DNA of 64,000 bases, taken from positions 1,317,199-1,381,198 of the forward strand of contig CP000875.1 in assembly GCA_000018565.1 (NCBI GenBank), given 5' to 3'. Shown piece after piece: positions 34,565 to 44,200 of this stretch. The stretch is from Herpetosiphon aurantiacus DSM 785. GTDB taxonomy: Bacteria; Chloroflexota; Chloroflexia; Chloroflexales; Herpetosiphonaceae. The notes beneath the pieces are model-generated. The model saw only the letters and a program-made list of their open reading frames with translations. It ran no database searches and had not been told where the DNA came from. The position numbers were made by a program, and so were the translations under genes. Position 1 is the first letter of the stretch; each line of letters begins with the position of its first letter.

Positions 34565-35410
34565 TTATCCCTTGACTGATCCGGCTAGCAACCCACGCAC
34601 GAAATAGCGCTGCAATGCAAAGAACACTGCCAACGGCACGACCATCGAGACAAACGCGCCAGCAGTTAGCAAGTGCCATTTATTGCCGAGCGAGCCAGTT
34701 AATTCAGAAAGTTTGACAGTCAGAACTTTATTTGTGCCCAAGAATACCAACGAAACCAGCAGGTCATTCCAAATCCAGAGGAACTGGAAGATCGCAAATG
34801 AGGCAATCGCGGGTGTCGAAAGGGGCAGCACAATCTTCATAAAGGCAGTGAAATCGGAAGCACCGTCGATTTTGGCCGATTCAATTAAATCGGCGGGGAG
34901 CTGCGAAATATAGTTGTAGAGCAGATAAATTGCTAGCGGCAAGCCAAAACCAGTATGCGCCAGCCATAACCCAAGGAAGGTTCCGGCAATGCCAGTTTGC
35001 GTATACAAACGCAAAATTGGGATCAAAGCCACTTGCAAGGGCACAACCATCAAGCCAATCACCATGGCAAACAGCCAATCGCGGCCTGGAAATTTCATCC
35101 AAGCGAAGGCATAGGCGGCAAAAGCAGCCACCGTAATTGGCAAAATCGTGGCCGGAATAGTTACGACTAAAGTATTGACAAAGGCTTCGCCAATGCCGTT
35201 AGCGTTGATCACATCCGAATAATTCTTGAACGTCCAGACCGATTCCTCGAATGGATGTTTGAGCGCATTCCACCAGCCTGAAGTTTTAACATCGTTTTCA
35301 GGGCGGAACGAGCTAACTAACACGCCGACGGTTGGTAGTGTCCAGAGAAAGGCAATCGTAATAACTGCGAAGTGAACAAATGAACGTGAGAAAAAACGTT
35401 GGATACGCAT
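34565..35410 (-). CDS. ABC transporter permease, amino-sugar importer (MalG type)
   Basis: 281 residues and six membrane segments (for example FAVITIAFLWTLPTVGVLVS and LFAMVIGLMVVPLQVALIPI). ATPase-contact loop: LIESAKIDGASDFTAFMKIV. It pairs with the permease encoded 2 bases upstream. Chitin oligosaccharide or GlcNAc-containing sugars are the likely cargo, from the downstream GH20 and nagA genes. Confidence 0.92.
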   Translation of the reverse strand: MRIQRFFSRSFVHFAVITIAFLWTLPTVGVLVSSFRPENDVKTSGWWNALKHPFEESVWTFKNYSDVINANGIGEAFVNTLVVTIPATILPITVAAFAAYAFAWMKFPGRDWLFAMVIGLMVVPLQVALIPILRLYTQTGIAGTFLGLWLAHTGFGLPLAIYLLYNYISQLPADLIESAKIDGASDFTAFMKIVLPLSTPAIASFAIFQFLWIWNDLLVSLVFLGTNKVLTVKLSELTGSLGNKWHLLTAGAFVSMVVPLAVFFALQRYFVRGLLAGSVKG

Positions 35411-35412
35411 GA

Positions 35413-36516
35413 TTACCCTCGCTGACGGCGGGCGTTCCGCACATTAATAATCATCACTGGCAGCACGGCGATCACCAAAATCATGGTTAAGGCACTACTT
35501 AGGCCATAGTTTTGGTTGCGGAAGAACTCGGTAAACATGCGGTTGGCGATCACTTCGGTTTCGTAGTTGCCGTTGGTCATCACAAACACAATGTCGAATA
35601 CCTTCAACACCGCGATCACGACCGTCGTCACCACCGTCAAAATTGTGGTTTTGAGCGAAGGAATGATAATTCGCCAGAAGATGTCGAGTTCGCCTGCGCC
35701 GTCTACCCGGGCTGCATCGATGATATCGGCAGGAATCGCCTTGAGTGCTGCTGAGAGAATCACCAGACAAAAGCCAGTTTGTAGCCAAATCATAATCACG
35801 ATCAACGAAATATTATTAACGCTCTTATTGATCAGCCATGCAACTGGTTTATAGTCGAAATTGCCGATAAAAGCATTCAATAAGCCCACACCGGGCGGGT
35901 TACTGGCATACATAAAGCGCCAAATCACACCTGCGCCAACGAACGAAATAATCATTGGCAAGAAGATCATCGATTTGGCAACTGATTCATAGCGCACTTT
36001 ATCGAACAGCACCGCCATAATCAAGCCACCAACCACGCTAAATGTGGTTACGCCAACAATCCAGTAGAGATTATTGCGCAGTGCGATTTGGATGGTGCGA
36101 TTTTTGAAGGCAAATGTGTAGTTATCAAGGCCAACAAAGGCCTCGCTATTTTTGTCGAGCACACTATAGTAGGCCGTCATCACGGTTGGATAAACCAAGT
36201 AGATAATCAGCAAGGCCAAGGCTGGGCCAACAAAAATTATTGGGCGAATCTTCTCGCGCAGCGTCTCAGAAGGAATCAGATTGAGCAACTCGTTACAGAG
36301 CCAGTAGGCAATCCAGATCCCAAAGACCCCGACGAGCAAGGCCACCCCAACCACCAACAACCGTGGCGCTTCGGCATCTTTCATAACGCCAAGGCTCCAA
36401 CGCCCGACCAAGATTGAGATTAATAACGCGAGAGGGACAAGCAGCATCTGGGCCAGCCCGACGTTGTTACGTGAGCGTGGCTCAGTGTTTGTGCTAGTTT
36501 GTGGTTGTGATGACAT
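35413..36516 (-). CDS. ABC transporter permease, amino-sugar importer (MalF type)
   Basis: 367 residues and about eight membrane segments; the N-terminal extension adds two (LLVPLALLISILVGRWSL, LVVGVALLVGVFGIWIAYWL), as in MalF. EAA loop: IIDAARVDGAGELDIFWR. It follows the binding-protein gene after 366 bases that contain a strong hairpin and repeats, so permease expression is probably lower than that of the binding protein. No ATPase gene in the locus. Confidence 0.92.
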   Translation of the reverse strand: MSSQPQTSTNTEPRSRNNVGLAQMLLVPLALLISILVGRWSLGVMKDAEAPRLLVVGVALLVGVFGIWIAYWLCNELLNLIPSETLREKIRPIIFVGPALALLIIYLVYPTVMTAYYSVLDKNSEAFVGLDNYTFAFKNRTIQIALRNNLYWIVGVTTFSVVGGLIMAVLFDKVRYESVAKSMIFLPMIISFVGAGVIWRFMYASNPPGVGLLNAFIGNFDYKPVAWLINKSVNNISLIVIMIWLQTGFCLVILSAALKAIPADIIDAARVDGAGELDIFWRIIIPSLKTTILTVVTTVVIAVLKVFDIVFVMTNGNYETEVIANRMFTEFFRNQNYGLSSALTMILVIAVLPVMIINVRNARRQRG

Positions 36517-36882
36517 GCCACAACTCCTTGCTGAGGAACAGTGCTACCAAGGCACTGTGCGATTACCGAGAACAGAGTCCAGAGAACAAATGAATCTGGT
36601 CGATTCCGCTGTTCTCTGTGCTATGTTATGTTTGGCTATGGGCGATAGGCTTTTGGCTCTAGGTTTTTAGCCACAGATTACACAGATTACACGAATGATT
36701 TAATTTCATCCCTCATCTTTATCCTGACCCCGCTTCGCCTTTTGACCTTTGACTTTTGACTTCTGACTTTTCCTCCTATGCTCTATGTTCTATGTTCTAC
36801 TAATGATACAACGCGAGGTAGGCATAAGCTACCTACCTCGCGCAGAGTTTCGATGCATCACATCGTCATCGAGGAAGGCTGA
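36517..36882. other. Gap between binding protein and permease genes: hairpin and repeats
   Basis: Holds a perfect hairpin (36813-36841), then mosaic words (36590-36800): 'cctcctatgctctatgttct', 'gacttttgacttctgacttt', 'catccctcatctttatcc', 'ccacagattacacagattac' and 'ggctatgggcgataggc'. Near 36541 'aggaacagtgctaccaaggcactgtgcg' carries another short inverted repeat (CAGTGC / GCACTG). No gene or promoter for the permeases is evident. Confidence 0.6.
36813..36841 (-). terminator. Hairpin after the amino-sugar binding-protein gene
   Basis: Perfect 10-bp arms GCGAGGTAGG / CCTACCTCGC around a 9-nt loop that itself allows an alternative register. It follows the binding-protein stop by 41 bases. 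There is no long U-run, so partial termination or mRNA protection is likely. Confidence 0.6.
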
Positions 36883-38340
36883 TTAGTTTTGTGGCCAGCT
36901 TTCTTCGATGGTTTGCAACACGGTGTCGATTTCGGTATTGTTCACGTAATCGACCATACCTTTCCAGAAGGTACCTACGCCAACTTCGGCTGGCATCAAG
37001 TCAGAAGCATCAAAGCGGAATACGGTAGCTTCCTTGATGATTTCAGCTTGGCGGCGGTCGATGTCGTTACCATACCAAGCCAAATCTACACTCTTGTTTG
37101 GTGAGATAAAGCCACCAGCTTCGACCCAGCCTTTGGCTGATTCTGGGCTAGCCAAGTATTGCAACACGGCGCGAACTTCAGGGCGGTCGTTGAACATTGC
37201 GAACACGTCGCCACCACCCAACACAGGCTTGCCTTGAGCTGGATCAATTGGTGGCAAGTAGAAGAAGTTGCTGTCGGTACCAGCTTTCTTGCCTTCTGGG
37301 AAGAATGATGGAATCCAGCCAGCTTGGCGGTGCAACCAGCAGCCTGGTTTGTCGGCGTTGAACATTGGGGTTTGGGTATCGGCCACGGTGGTGGTCAAGA
37401 TACCTTCGCGGCCACCGGCAACGTAGGTTTCGTTGAACCAGATTTTACCCATGACTTCAGCGGCGTTCTTGACGCTTGGGTCGGTGAATGGGATTTCGTG
37501 GCTGACCCACTTGTCGTAGGTTTCAGCGCCAGCGGTGCGCAACATGATGTCTTCCATCCAGTCGGTAGCCACCCAACCGGTCACGTTGCCGTGTTCCAAG
37601 CCGATACACCATGGAGTGTTGCCATCAGCAACCATCTTGTCGCTCAAAGCGGTCAATTCATCCCAGGTTTCTGGAATGGTGTAGCCAGCTTCTTCGAAGG
37701 CTGGAACTGGATACCAGACGATGCTCTTGGTGCTGGCGCGGAAGAAGACACCGTAGAGGGTGTTATCAACTGAGCCAAGATCGATCCATGATTGGATGTA
37801 ATCTTTTTGCAAGTCTTCTGGTTTGATGAAGCTTGAGATATCGACCAACTTGTTCTTGCGAGCCAAGGTTGCCATCAAGCCTGGTTGTGAGAAACCAGCG
37901 ATGTCAGGGGCGTTACCGCCTTCGGCGCGAACAGGAATCAAAGTTTCGAAATCTTTCGAGCCTTCGTACTGAACATCGATGCCAGTGCGGGCTTCGAAAG
38001 CAGCCAAGGTTTGATTGAAGGCGGTGTCTTCAGCTTCAACCCACAAACCGAAAATGCTGACTTTAGTGCCTTTGAATTCGCCAGCTTCGGCGCGGACTAA
38101 TTCGGCATAGTTAGGGTTGACGGCTGGGACGCTGCCAGTGCTATCTGTAGTTTTGGTTGCGGCTGGTGCTTCGGTTGCGGCTGGTGCTTCGGTCGCGGCT
38201 GGTGCTTCGGTTGCGGCTGGAGCCGTGGTGGCTTGAGCAGCAGTGTCAGCGGTTGGTGCGGTCGTAGGCGTTGTGCTACCACCACAGGCGGCGATCAGCA
38301 TGCTGATCAGCAGTAACAACAGGAAACTGCGATGTTTCAT
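36883..38340 (-). CDS. Sugar-binding lipoprotein of the amino-sugar ABC importer
   Basis: 485 residues with AGGAGG 10 bases upstream of the ATG. Lipobox SMLIAAC (Cys19), then a linker built of APAATE repeats (three 18-bp DNA units plus partial ones). The mature domain is a family 1 solute-binding protein: KVSIFGLWVEAEDTAFNQ, then VDNTLYGVFFRASTKSIVWY and WCIGLEHGNVTGWVATDW. It would sit on the outer face and deliver GlcNAc or chitin oligosaccharides to the permeases downstream. The role follows from position next to nagA and GH20; substrate contacts cannot be read. Confidence 0.92.
   Translation of the reverse strand: MKHRSFLLLLLISMLIAACGGSTTPTTAPTADTAAQATTAPAATEAPAATEAPAATEAPAATKTTDSTGSVPAVNPNYAELVRAEAGEFKGTKVSIFGLWVEAEDTAFNQTLAAFEARTGIDVQYEGSKDFETLIPVRAEGGNAPDIAGFSQPGLMATLARKNKLVDISSFIKPEDLQKDYIQSWIDLGSVDNTLYGVFFRASTKSIVWYPVPAFEEAGYTIPETWDELTALSDKMVADGNTPWCIGLEHGNVTGWVATDWMEDIMLRTAGAETYDKWVSHEIPFTDPSVKNAAEVMGKIWFNETYVAGGREGILTTTVADTQTPMFNADKPGCWLHRQAGWIPSFFPEGKKAGTDSNFFYLPPIDPAQGKPVLGGGDVFAMFNDRPEVRAVLQYLASPESAKGWVEAGGFISPNKSVDLAWYGNDIDRRQAEIIKEATVFRFDASDLMPAEVGVGTFWKGMVDYVNNTEIDTVLQTIEESWPQN
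38161..38214 (-). repeat. 18-bp tandem repeats encoding the APAATE linker
   Basis: Three units (plus strand GGCTGGTGCTTCGGTTGC, with one C/T change) flanked by partial copies. They lie in frame in the lipoprotein linker, so copy number could vary without breaking the gene. Confidence 0.85.
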
Positions 38341-38476
38341 CTTGATTGTTCCTCCTAGTGTGGGGAATAGTGGGCTATGCGTGACCCATAACCCGTAGGT
38401 TTCCCCAAATCCAACCTAAATCGATGTGGTACTGGTATGGTTTTGCCGTGGGATTCTGTGCCAATCCCTTGGCGAG

Positions 38477-39487
38477 TTATGCCAGTTGCGTTTGCGCAAC
38501 CCGCGCCAACGCTTGGCTATCGAGCAAGGCGATTCCGCCCCATGCACCAGCAGCAAAATCACGATCTAAGAGCTTAACCCGCCCCGTCGGAAGTAATGAT
38601 GTTGCTAGAGAACTTTGCTGACGTAAGACATCAAGTGCTTGTTCGATTGGTGCGAAGAAGGCTGAGCCTGCGCGGCTAACACCGCCTCCAAGCACAATAT
38701 GATCGCAATCGTAGGCAAGCACCATGGTATAGAGGGCTTGAGCAAGTTGTTCGCCAACCATGTGGGCAACTGCCAACGCTAAATCATCGCCAGCTTCAGC
38801 AGCGGCGTAAACTGCTGGAGTGGTTATCGAATCGAGTTGATGCAGTTGGCTATGCGGGAATGTTGAGAGCAGAGAGTGTGCATAGTTGGCAATTGCTGGC
38901 CCAGCAACGATGGCTTCAAGACAGCCATAATTGCCACAGCGACAGCGAATTGTTGATGATCCGAAGCGTGCATGGCCGATTTCGCCCGCCATTCCGTGAC
39001 TACCACGGTAGACAGTACCATCAAGAATCATGCCAGCGGCTATGCCAGTGCCTATACTAACATATAACATCGAATCGATCGAACCAGCCAACCAATAGCG
39101 TTGAATGCCTAATGCTGCTGCTCGAACATCGTTTTCAATCACACAGGCCGTGCCAAAGGTTGCGTTGATGAATCCACGTAGATCAACTGCTTGCCAGCCA
39201 AGATTGACGGCGTGCCGAACAATCCCGCTCTGCGTATCGACTTGGCCTGGAATGCCAATCCCAATGCCCGCAAGGAGCCGAATGGGTAGGTCGGCTTGTT
39301 TCAAGGTTTCCCAAATCGCATCAGCAAGAGACTTGAGGGCATGGTCTGGAGTTGCGGTATCGGTTGGGCGTTGAACGCTGGCCCAAACTCGATTATCGCC
39401 ATCGACAAGTAGGGTGGCAATTTTCGTCCCCCCTACATCGACTCCCAGCCGCCAGCCATTGGCGTTCCGGCGCTGTCGTTGATCCAC
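38477..39487 (-). CDS. ROK-family sugar kinase, probably N-acetylglucosamine kinase
   Basis: 336 residues from a GTG with AGGGGG upstream. ATP-binding loop LGVDVGGTKIATLLVDGD, ROK zinc site CRCGNYGCLEAIVAG, and catalytic region CVIENDVRAAALG. It phosphorylates a hexose at the 6-position in the cytosol. GlcNAc is the most likely substrate from the operon, because nagA needs GlcNAc-6-phosphate; glucose kinases share these motifs. It lies 59 bases downstream of the ROK regulator. Confidence 0.88.
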   Translation of the reverse strand: MDQRQRRNANGWRLGVDVGGTKIATLLVDGDNRVWASVQRPTDTATPDHALKSLADAIWETLKQADLPIRLLAGIGIGIPGQVDTQSGIVRHAVNLGWQAVDLRGFINATFGTACVIENDVRAAALGIQRYWLAGSIDSMLYVSIGTGIAAGMILDGTVYRGSHGMAGEIGHARFGSSTIRCRCGNYGCLEAIVAGPAIANYAHSLLSTFPHSQLHQLDSITTPAVYAAAEAGDDLALAVAHMVGEQLAQALYTMVLAYDCDHIVLGGGVSRAGSAFFAPIEQALDVLRQQSSLATSLLPTGRVKLLDRDFAAGAWGGIALLDSQALARVAQTQLA

Positions 39488-39546
39488 GCAAACCCCCTAT
39501 ACAAGGAACTAAGTGGCTAAGCCTGTCGGGGGTGGTTTGCTGGAAC

Positions 39547-40707
39547 TTAATCCCGAACAATGCCTAGCTCATTGGCTAGTAACAGAGCTGCTGCACCTAG
39601 GGTAACGATATCGCTGCCGAGGGTGCTCACTTGCACATCGGTGGCGGCGACCAAAGTCTGCAAAGCGTGTTGTGCTAGCGAACGGCGTAACGGTTGGAGT
39701 AAATCATTGCCAAGTTGGGCCAGCGACCCAGCAAGGATAATTGATTGAGCGTTGAGCAAACCCACTACATTTGCAATGGCGATGCCAAGATAGTAGGCAG
39801 CTTCGTCAACCAAGGCTCGGACAGTCGGATCATTCGCGGCTAAGGCCGCTTGGACCTCGGCAATCGTCCATGGCTGTGATTGTGGTTGGGTTGCATCAAG
39901 TTTTGTTAGCAGCGCACTTGTGCTGGCAACAGTTTCGAGGCAGCCATAATGGCCACAACGACAGAGAGTTCCATGAGGTTGAACCACGACGTGACCGATT
40001 TCACCCGCTCCCCAAGCATCACCACCAACAATTCGACCATTGATAAAAATGCCTGCGCCGATCCCACGCCCAACGTTGATCACCACAAGGTTTGCCGCGT
40101 TGCGCTGGCTGCCAAACGTGTGTTCAGCAATCGCCGTTACATGACTATCGTTGGCCAAATAGACCGGTAACCCATAACGCTTGCCCAACAAATCGCGGAG
40201 TGCGAGATTGTGCCAACCAAGGTTGACTGCTTGTTGGACAACTCCAGCGGTGGTGTTAATGACCCCTGGTGCGCCGATGCCAATTCCGAGAACTGGGCTG
40301 TGGGTGTTCGCTAGCAATTGATCAATCAGTTGATACAATTGTTCGAGAACATTGCCCCCATTCAGCGCGAGCGTTTGGCGTTGGCGAATTGCCCCACGTA
40401 AGTTGATGATCGTGCCCCGCAGTTCGTGTCCCGCAACATCCAAACCTATCAAGTGGCGACCATCATCCAATACGCTCAGCAATGTCGCTGGCTTTCCACC
40501 ACCAGAGGGCGCTAACCCGACTTCTTGCACCAATTCTTCTTCGAGTAGGATCGCGACGTTACTCGAAACTGTGGTTGGCGTGAGGTTGGTTAAGCGTGCT
40601 ACATCCACCCGACTAATCGCGCCACCGTCGTAGATGGCTTTGAAGACAAGTCGGTAGTTGTGAAGCTTGCTTTGCTCCCGACTGGCTTTCTTGGGCAGTC
40701 CCTGCAT
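39547..40707 (-). CDS. ROK-family transcriptional regulator (NagC/XylR type)
   Basis: 386 residues. N-terminal winged helix-turn-helix (YRLVFKAIYDGGAISRVDVA, LTNLTPTTVSSNVAILLEEE), then a ROK domain: LIGLDVAGHELRGTIINL and the zinc motif CRCGHYGCLETVAST. It probably represses the amino-sugar locus and releases DNA when GlcNAc or its phosphate binds. First gene on the strand, behind a good promoter (40737-40765) with an imperfect 25-bp palindrome between promoter and start, so autoregulation is likely (inference). Confidence 0.9.
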   Translation of the reverse strand: MQGLPKKASREQSKLHNYRLVFKAIYDGGAISRVDVARLTNLTPTTVSSNVAILLEEELVQEVGLAPSGGGKPATLLSVLDDGRHLIGLDVAGHELRGTIINLRGAIRQRQTLALNGGNVLEQLYQLIDQLLANTHSPVLGIGIGAPGVINTTAGVVQQAVNLGWHNLALRDLLGKRYGLPVYLANDSHVTAIAEHTFGSQRNAANLVVINVGRGIGAGIFINGRIVGGDAWGAGEIGHVVVQPHGTLCRCGHYGCLETVASTSALLTKLDATQPQSQPWTIAEVQAALAANDPTVRALVDEAAYYLGIAIANVVGLLNAQSIILAGSLAQLGNDLLQPLRRSLAQHALQTLVAATDVQVSTLGSDIVTLGAAALLLANELGIVRD

Positions 40708-40708
40708 A

Positions 40709-40733
40709 ACTTATTCCAATGAATTTACTAAGT
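40709..40733. promoter_or_regulatory. Candidate autoregulatory operator of the ROK repressor
   Basis: Outer arms ACTTA / TAAGT with 8 of 12 pairs matching over 25 bp, overlapping the expected transcription start. The TTATT...AAG layout is like NagC-class sites but is not a strict match. Confidence 0.4.
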
Positions 40734-40736
40734 GAG

Positions 40737-40765
40737 AGTATCCCACAAGCGGCTCAATTTGTCAA
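40737..40765 (-). promoter_or_regulatory. Promoter of the amino-sugar locus regulator
   Basis: On the minus strand TTGACA (40765-40760), a 17-bp spacer, and GATACT (40742-40737). The start codon follows about 30 bases downstream. Confidence 0.7.
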
Positions 40766-40829
40766 GCGCAGCTTTGCGAGGGGCAAAAGGCTGAGCTTTA
40801 GGTATCAGAATAGTCTGATTTTGGGAGAG

Positions 40830-40845
40830 TGTAATCGCTTCCATT
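40830..40845. promoter_or_regulatory. LacI/cre-like site upstream of the ROK regulator
   Basis: On the minus strand AATGGAAGCGATTACA matches operator 1 of the first ABC operon at 13 of 16 bases. It lies upstream of the promoter at 40737-40765. Palindromy is weaker than in operators 1 and 2. Confidence 0.35.
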
Positions 40846-40983
40846 GCAGCGTTGAGGCGACTATTTCTGAATGCGGTTCTATTTTATCCGATAAATGGGG
40901 ATTGGGGATCGGTTGTTGGGGATCAGGGGCTAGCATTAAGAGCGTAGCTGTAATGGTTTATAGCATTAACAACGGCCAGCATG

Positions 40984-41093
40984 CCCTCACCCCCTAGCCC
41001 CCTCTCCCGCACGCGAGGAGAGGGGGAATCAACCGTGGATATCCCTCTCCCCTCGCCCGCCGCAGTGGGAGAGGGGCTGGGGGTGAGGGAGGG
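40984..41093. repeat. Family-A C-rich repeat, inverted pair
   Basis: A copy reading ccctcaccccctagccccct is followed by a reverse copy ending gaggggctgggggtgaggg. Together they can form a long imperfect hairpin. Related copies are at 6428-6475, 23510-23551 and 56576-56673. Confidence 0.75.
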
Positions 41094-41231
41094 TGACAAT
41101 GGTTGTTAACCCAATGAACCATTACAACTAGCGGCTATGGGTTAGCGGAACGTTGTGTCGAATTGTCATGATTTCCATAGCCAAACGCCAATAGCTACAT
41201 CCTTCGTGCTCTTCGTGTCCTTCGTGGATCG

Positions 41232-41266
41232 AAAAAGGGATCGATAACAACCTCGTTACCGATCCC
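41232..41266 (-). terminator. Intrinsic terminator of the M14 carboxypeptidase gene
   Basis: Arms GGGATCG / CGATCCC plus TAAC / GTTA with one mismatch between, 6-nt loop, followed on the minus strand by TTTTT. Confidence 0.8.
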
Positions 41267-41299
41267 AACAACAAATTCCTCAATCCCCAACTGCTCGAA

Positions 41300-44200
41300 C
41301 TACTTCACAATATAGGGCATAAATACCTTATATTGGCTGACTGGAATGCTATTAGCGGTTGAAACCAAGCTGATGCTATTGGTTGCACTGCTATCGGCAG
41401 CCGACGTTGCCGTAATAGTCACGCTATCCGTGCTATTGGCGGCAGCATTGGCCGGAATTGCCACCGACACTTGAATTGTAGTGCTTGCACCAGCCGCCAA
41501 ATTAACACTGGTTTGGCTCAAGGTTGTTGGCCAAACATTGCCACTCAAGCTCAAGTTAAAGCTATCGCTGACATTGCCTGTGTTAGTGACGCTCAGCGTG
41601 TAGGTGATGGTTGAACCAACGAACCCACTCAAGGCTGCTTGCGGTGCACTAACTGCAACATCATGGACTGTCGAGCTACCAACATTCAAAACCACTGGAA
41701 CCGTTTGGTCGCCGTTGATCGTGTTGGCTCCTGCGTTAACTCGTAAGCGAGTGCGATAGGTGCCATTGGCAAGGCCTGTAGCATTGGCGGTTACTTGGAC
41801 GTTCGTCGAACCACGCGCTGCTACATCAATGTTGCTAGGTGTCCAACTGAGCCATGGGGCACTGCCAGCATAGGCCGCAAATTGAATTGCCAAATTATCG
41901 TGTAAACGGCCAGTGCTGTTATAGACCCACTGATAGCCATTGGCCCCAGTGCTATCTTCGATACCAACACTGACGCTATTTTGGGTATCAATGTTTTGAT
42001 AATTGAGCGTAACATCGCCAGTTGTCAGATTCAGCACAAATTGGAAATCTTCGGGGCTGAAGTTGCCATTGTTTGCCCAGTGTGGCACACCACTAAATTC
42101 AACAATAAATTGATTGTTGGCACTATCGTTATAGGTAAAGACCCCGTTCGTGCCCGTCAAACCTTCAGGATCAAGGTCGTCCCACAAGGCTGCAATCACA
42201 TTGTTGGGCGTTGACGTGCTTGGCACAACGCCGTTGGTCGATGTACCAGTTGAGCTACAGGTAGTGGCATTGGTTGGGCTAACAAAACCATTGCTGTTGA
42301 CAATCAATTTGCTATAGGCGGTGCCATAGTAATTGAAGCTGCTTGGCAAGTTCACCACCGAACAGGTATCATCGCCCAAACTGAGGCGTGTACCTGTGCT
42401 ACTAATGTCGTTCCAAGTATAGCTTGGGCCACCAGCATCGTCACTGCTCTTAACTTCATAGCCAGTTGGAGCGAGTGAGATGGCTGCATTCAAGCTTGTA
42501 CCACCAGCATTGCCCACCACCAACGTGCGATCTTGGCTGCCACTGGCCACGTTGAAGGTCAATGGACTGGGCGAGGTCGTCAAGACTGCCAACTGCGCCA
42601 AACTAATATCTTGGGTTGTGAAACTATTGCTGCTAACAGTCAGGTTGTAGCTAGCAGGAGTCAAGCCTGTGCCACTGGCCTTGAGCGTGTAGCTACCAAC
42701 TGGCAATTCCAAACGATAACTGCCATCAGCGCCGCTGGTCGTCGTGCTGGTAAACGTGCCAGTTGTGGCGACGACCGTTGCATTGGCAATTGGCTGATTG
42801 TTATCGCTTGCGCGGACAAACCCAACCAAGCCTTGCGGTGCAACATCGAGCCATTGAGCGCTAACCGGCCCCCAGTTGCCCGCAGCATCGCGCCCACGGA
42901 AATAGACTAAGTGGCGACCAGCATTCAAGGTTTGCGGAATGGTTGCATTGACCGCTTCTTGGGTGCTGTTGAAACTGCCATCGGTTGCGCTCAGGCTAAT
43001 TGCAGTTGCCCCAGCTCGCCATGGTGGTGTATCAACATAGGCTTCGGCAGCAGCAATTGTTTGGTTGCCATTGGTTACATCATTAATCGTTGCCAGCAAT
43101 TTGTAACCATTGCTCATCGATTGAGCGGTTACATTCAAAGCATCGGGACCACGTTGCAACAAATATGGTGTACGGGCAACTTTCGAGGCATACAAGAAGG
43201 CAGGCAAGTTGCGACCCCAGAAATTACCAGGAGCTTGGCCATCCAAACAGGTAAATGCTGGGAAGAAGCCGCTACATGTGCCTGATTCTGGCCCAATTTC
43301 AAAGGTATAGGCCGCTACCCCTAACTCACCATAGGCCCAATCGTCGGTTGTACCACTGGTTGGATACAGTTCGTCGGATTTTTGCGGTGTGTAGCCGTTG
43401 TAGCTGGCGAATTTCTTGCCCAAACCACGCAAATCGGCATCGTTTGGCGCAAGTTGGGCTGAGTGACCATATGGCCACAAGACCAAATCGCTATATGAGT
43501 GAATTGAGATATAGACCCCGGTTGTGGTATCTGGCGCAGGATCAGTATCACTTGGCCCACGTTGATCGGCAAATACGCCACGAATCCATTGTTGTAAGGT
43601 GGCAACTTCTGGCTCTGAAGCAGCTGAAACGCCAGGCCATGTTGCGCCACAACGATCACCATTCGGGCTATCAACTTCGCCCCAGTGGAACGATGAGTTG
43701 CGGTTGAGGTCGATCCCAATATTCACGCCGCTACAACTTGAAGTATCAACCGTGTTGCGATTTTTGCGTTGCGATAAGCTTTGCTCGGCAATCTTGCGGC
43801 CATCGGGGTTGACAAAAGGCACAATCACAATTGTGTGTTCATCAAGCAACCAATGCACATCGGGGTCGGTTTCATAGCGCGAAAGCAAATACTCGGTATA
43901 GCGCAAGGTCAATTCAGCAGTTGACATTTCACGGGCATGAATCGCCGACATTAAGAAGAAGGTTGGTTTTGGCCCAGGAATCAACGAATTGGTCAGTGTG
44001 ATCCCACGCAAATCGTAGCCTGCTGGCCCACCAGCGGTCACTTTATCCCATGAAGTCCCATAGGTGAACAAATCCGTTAGGTTGGGATAGGTTGCATGCC
44101 ATTGATCAAGCAAGGCATAGCCTTCTTCAACCGTGCGGAATCCACCTTGGACTGGCATGATTGAAGGTTCTTGCAACAAACGAGTTTGCTCTTGATCAAT

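Larger units (their letters stand above)
40766..41231. other. Intergenic region with family-A inverted pair and mosaic repeats
   Basis: No gene. A LacI/cre-like site lies at 40830-40845. Two family-A repeats in opposite orientation fill 40984-41093. Mosaic words (ggctatggg, ccatagccaaacgccaatag, ccttcgtgctcttcgtgtcc) fill 41125-41231. The rest is featureless. Confidence 0.6.

Noticed and set aside
38161-38214. 18-bp repeats as a CRISPR-like array
   Set aside because: Units are contiguous without spacers and encode the APAATE linker in frame.
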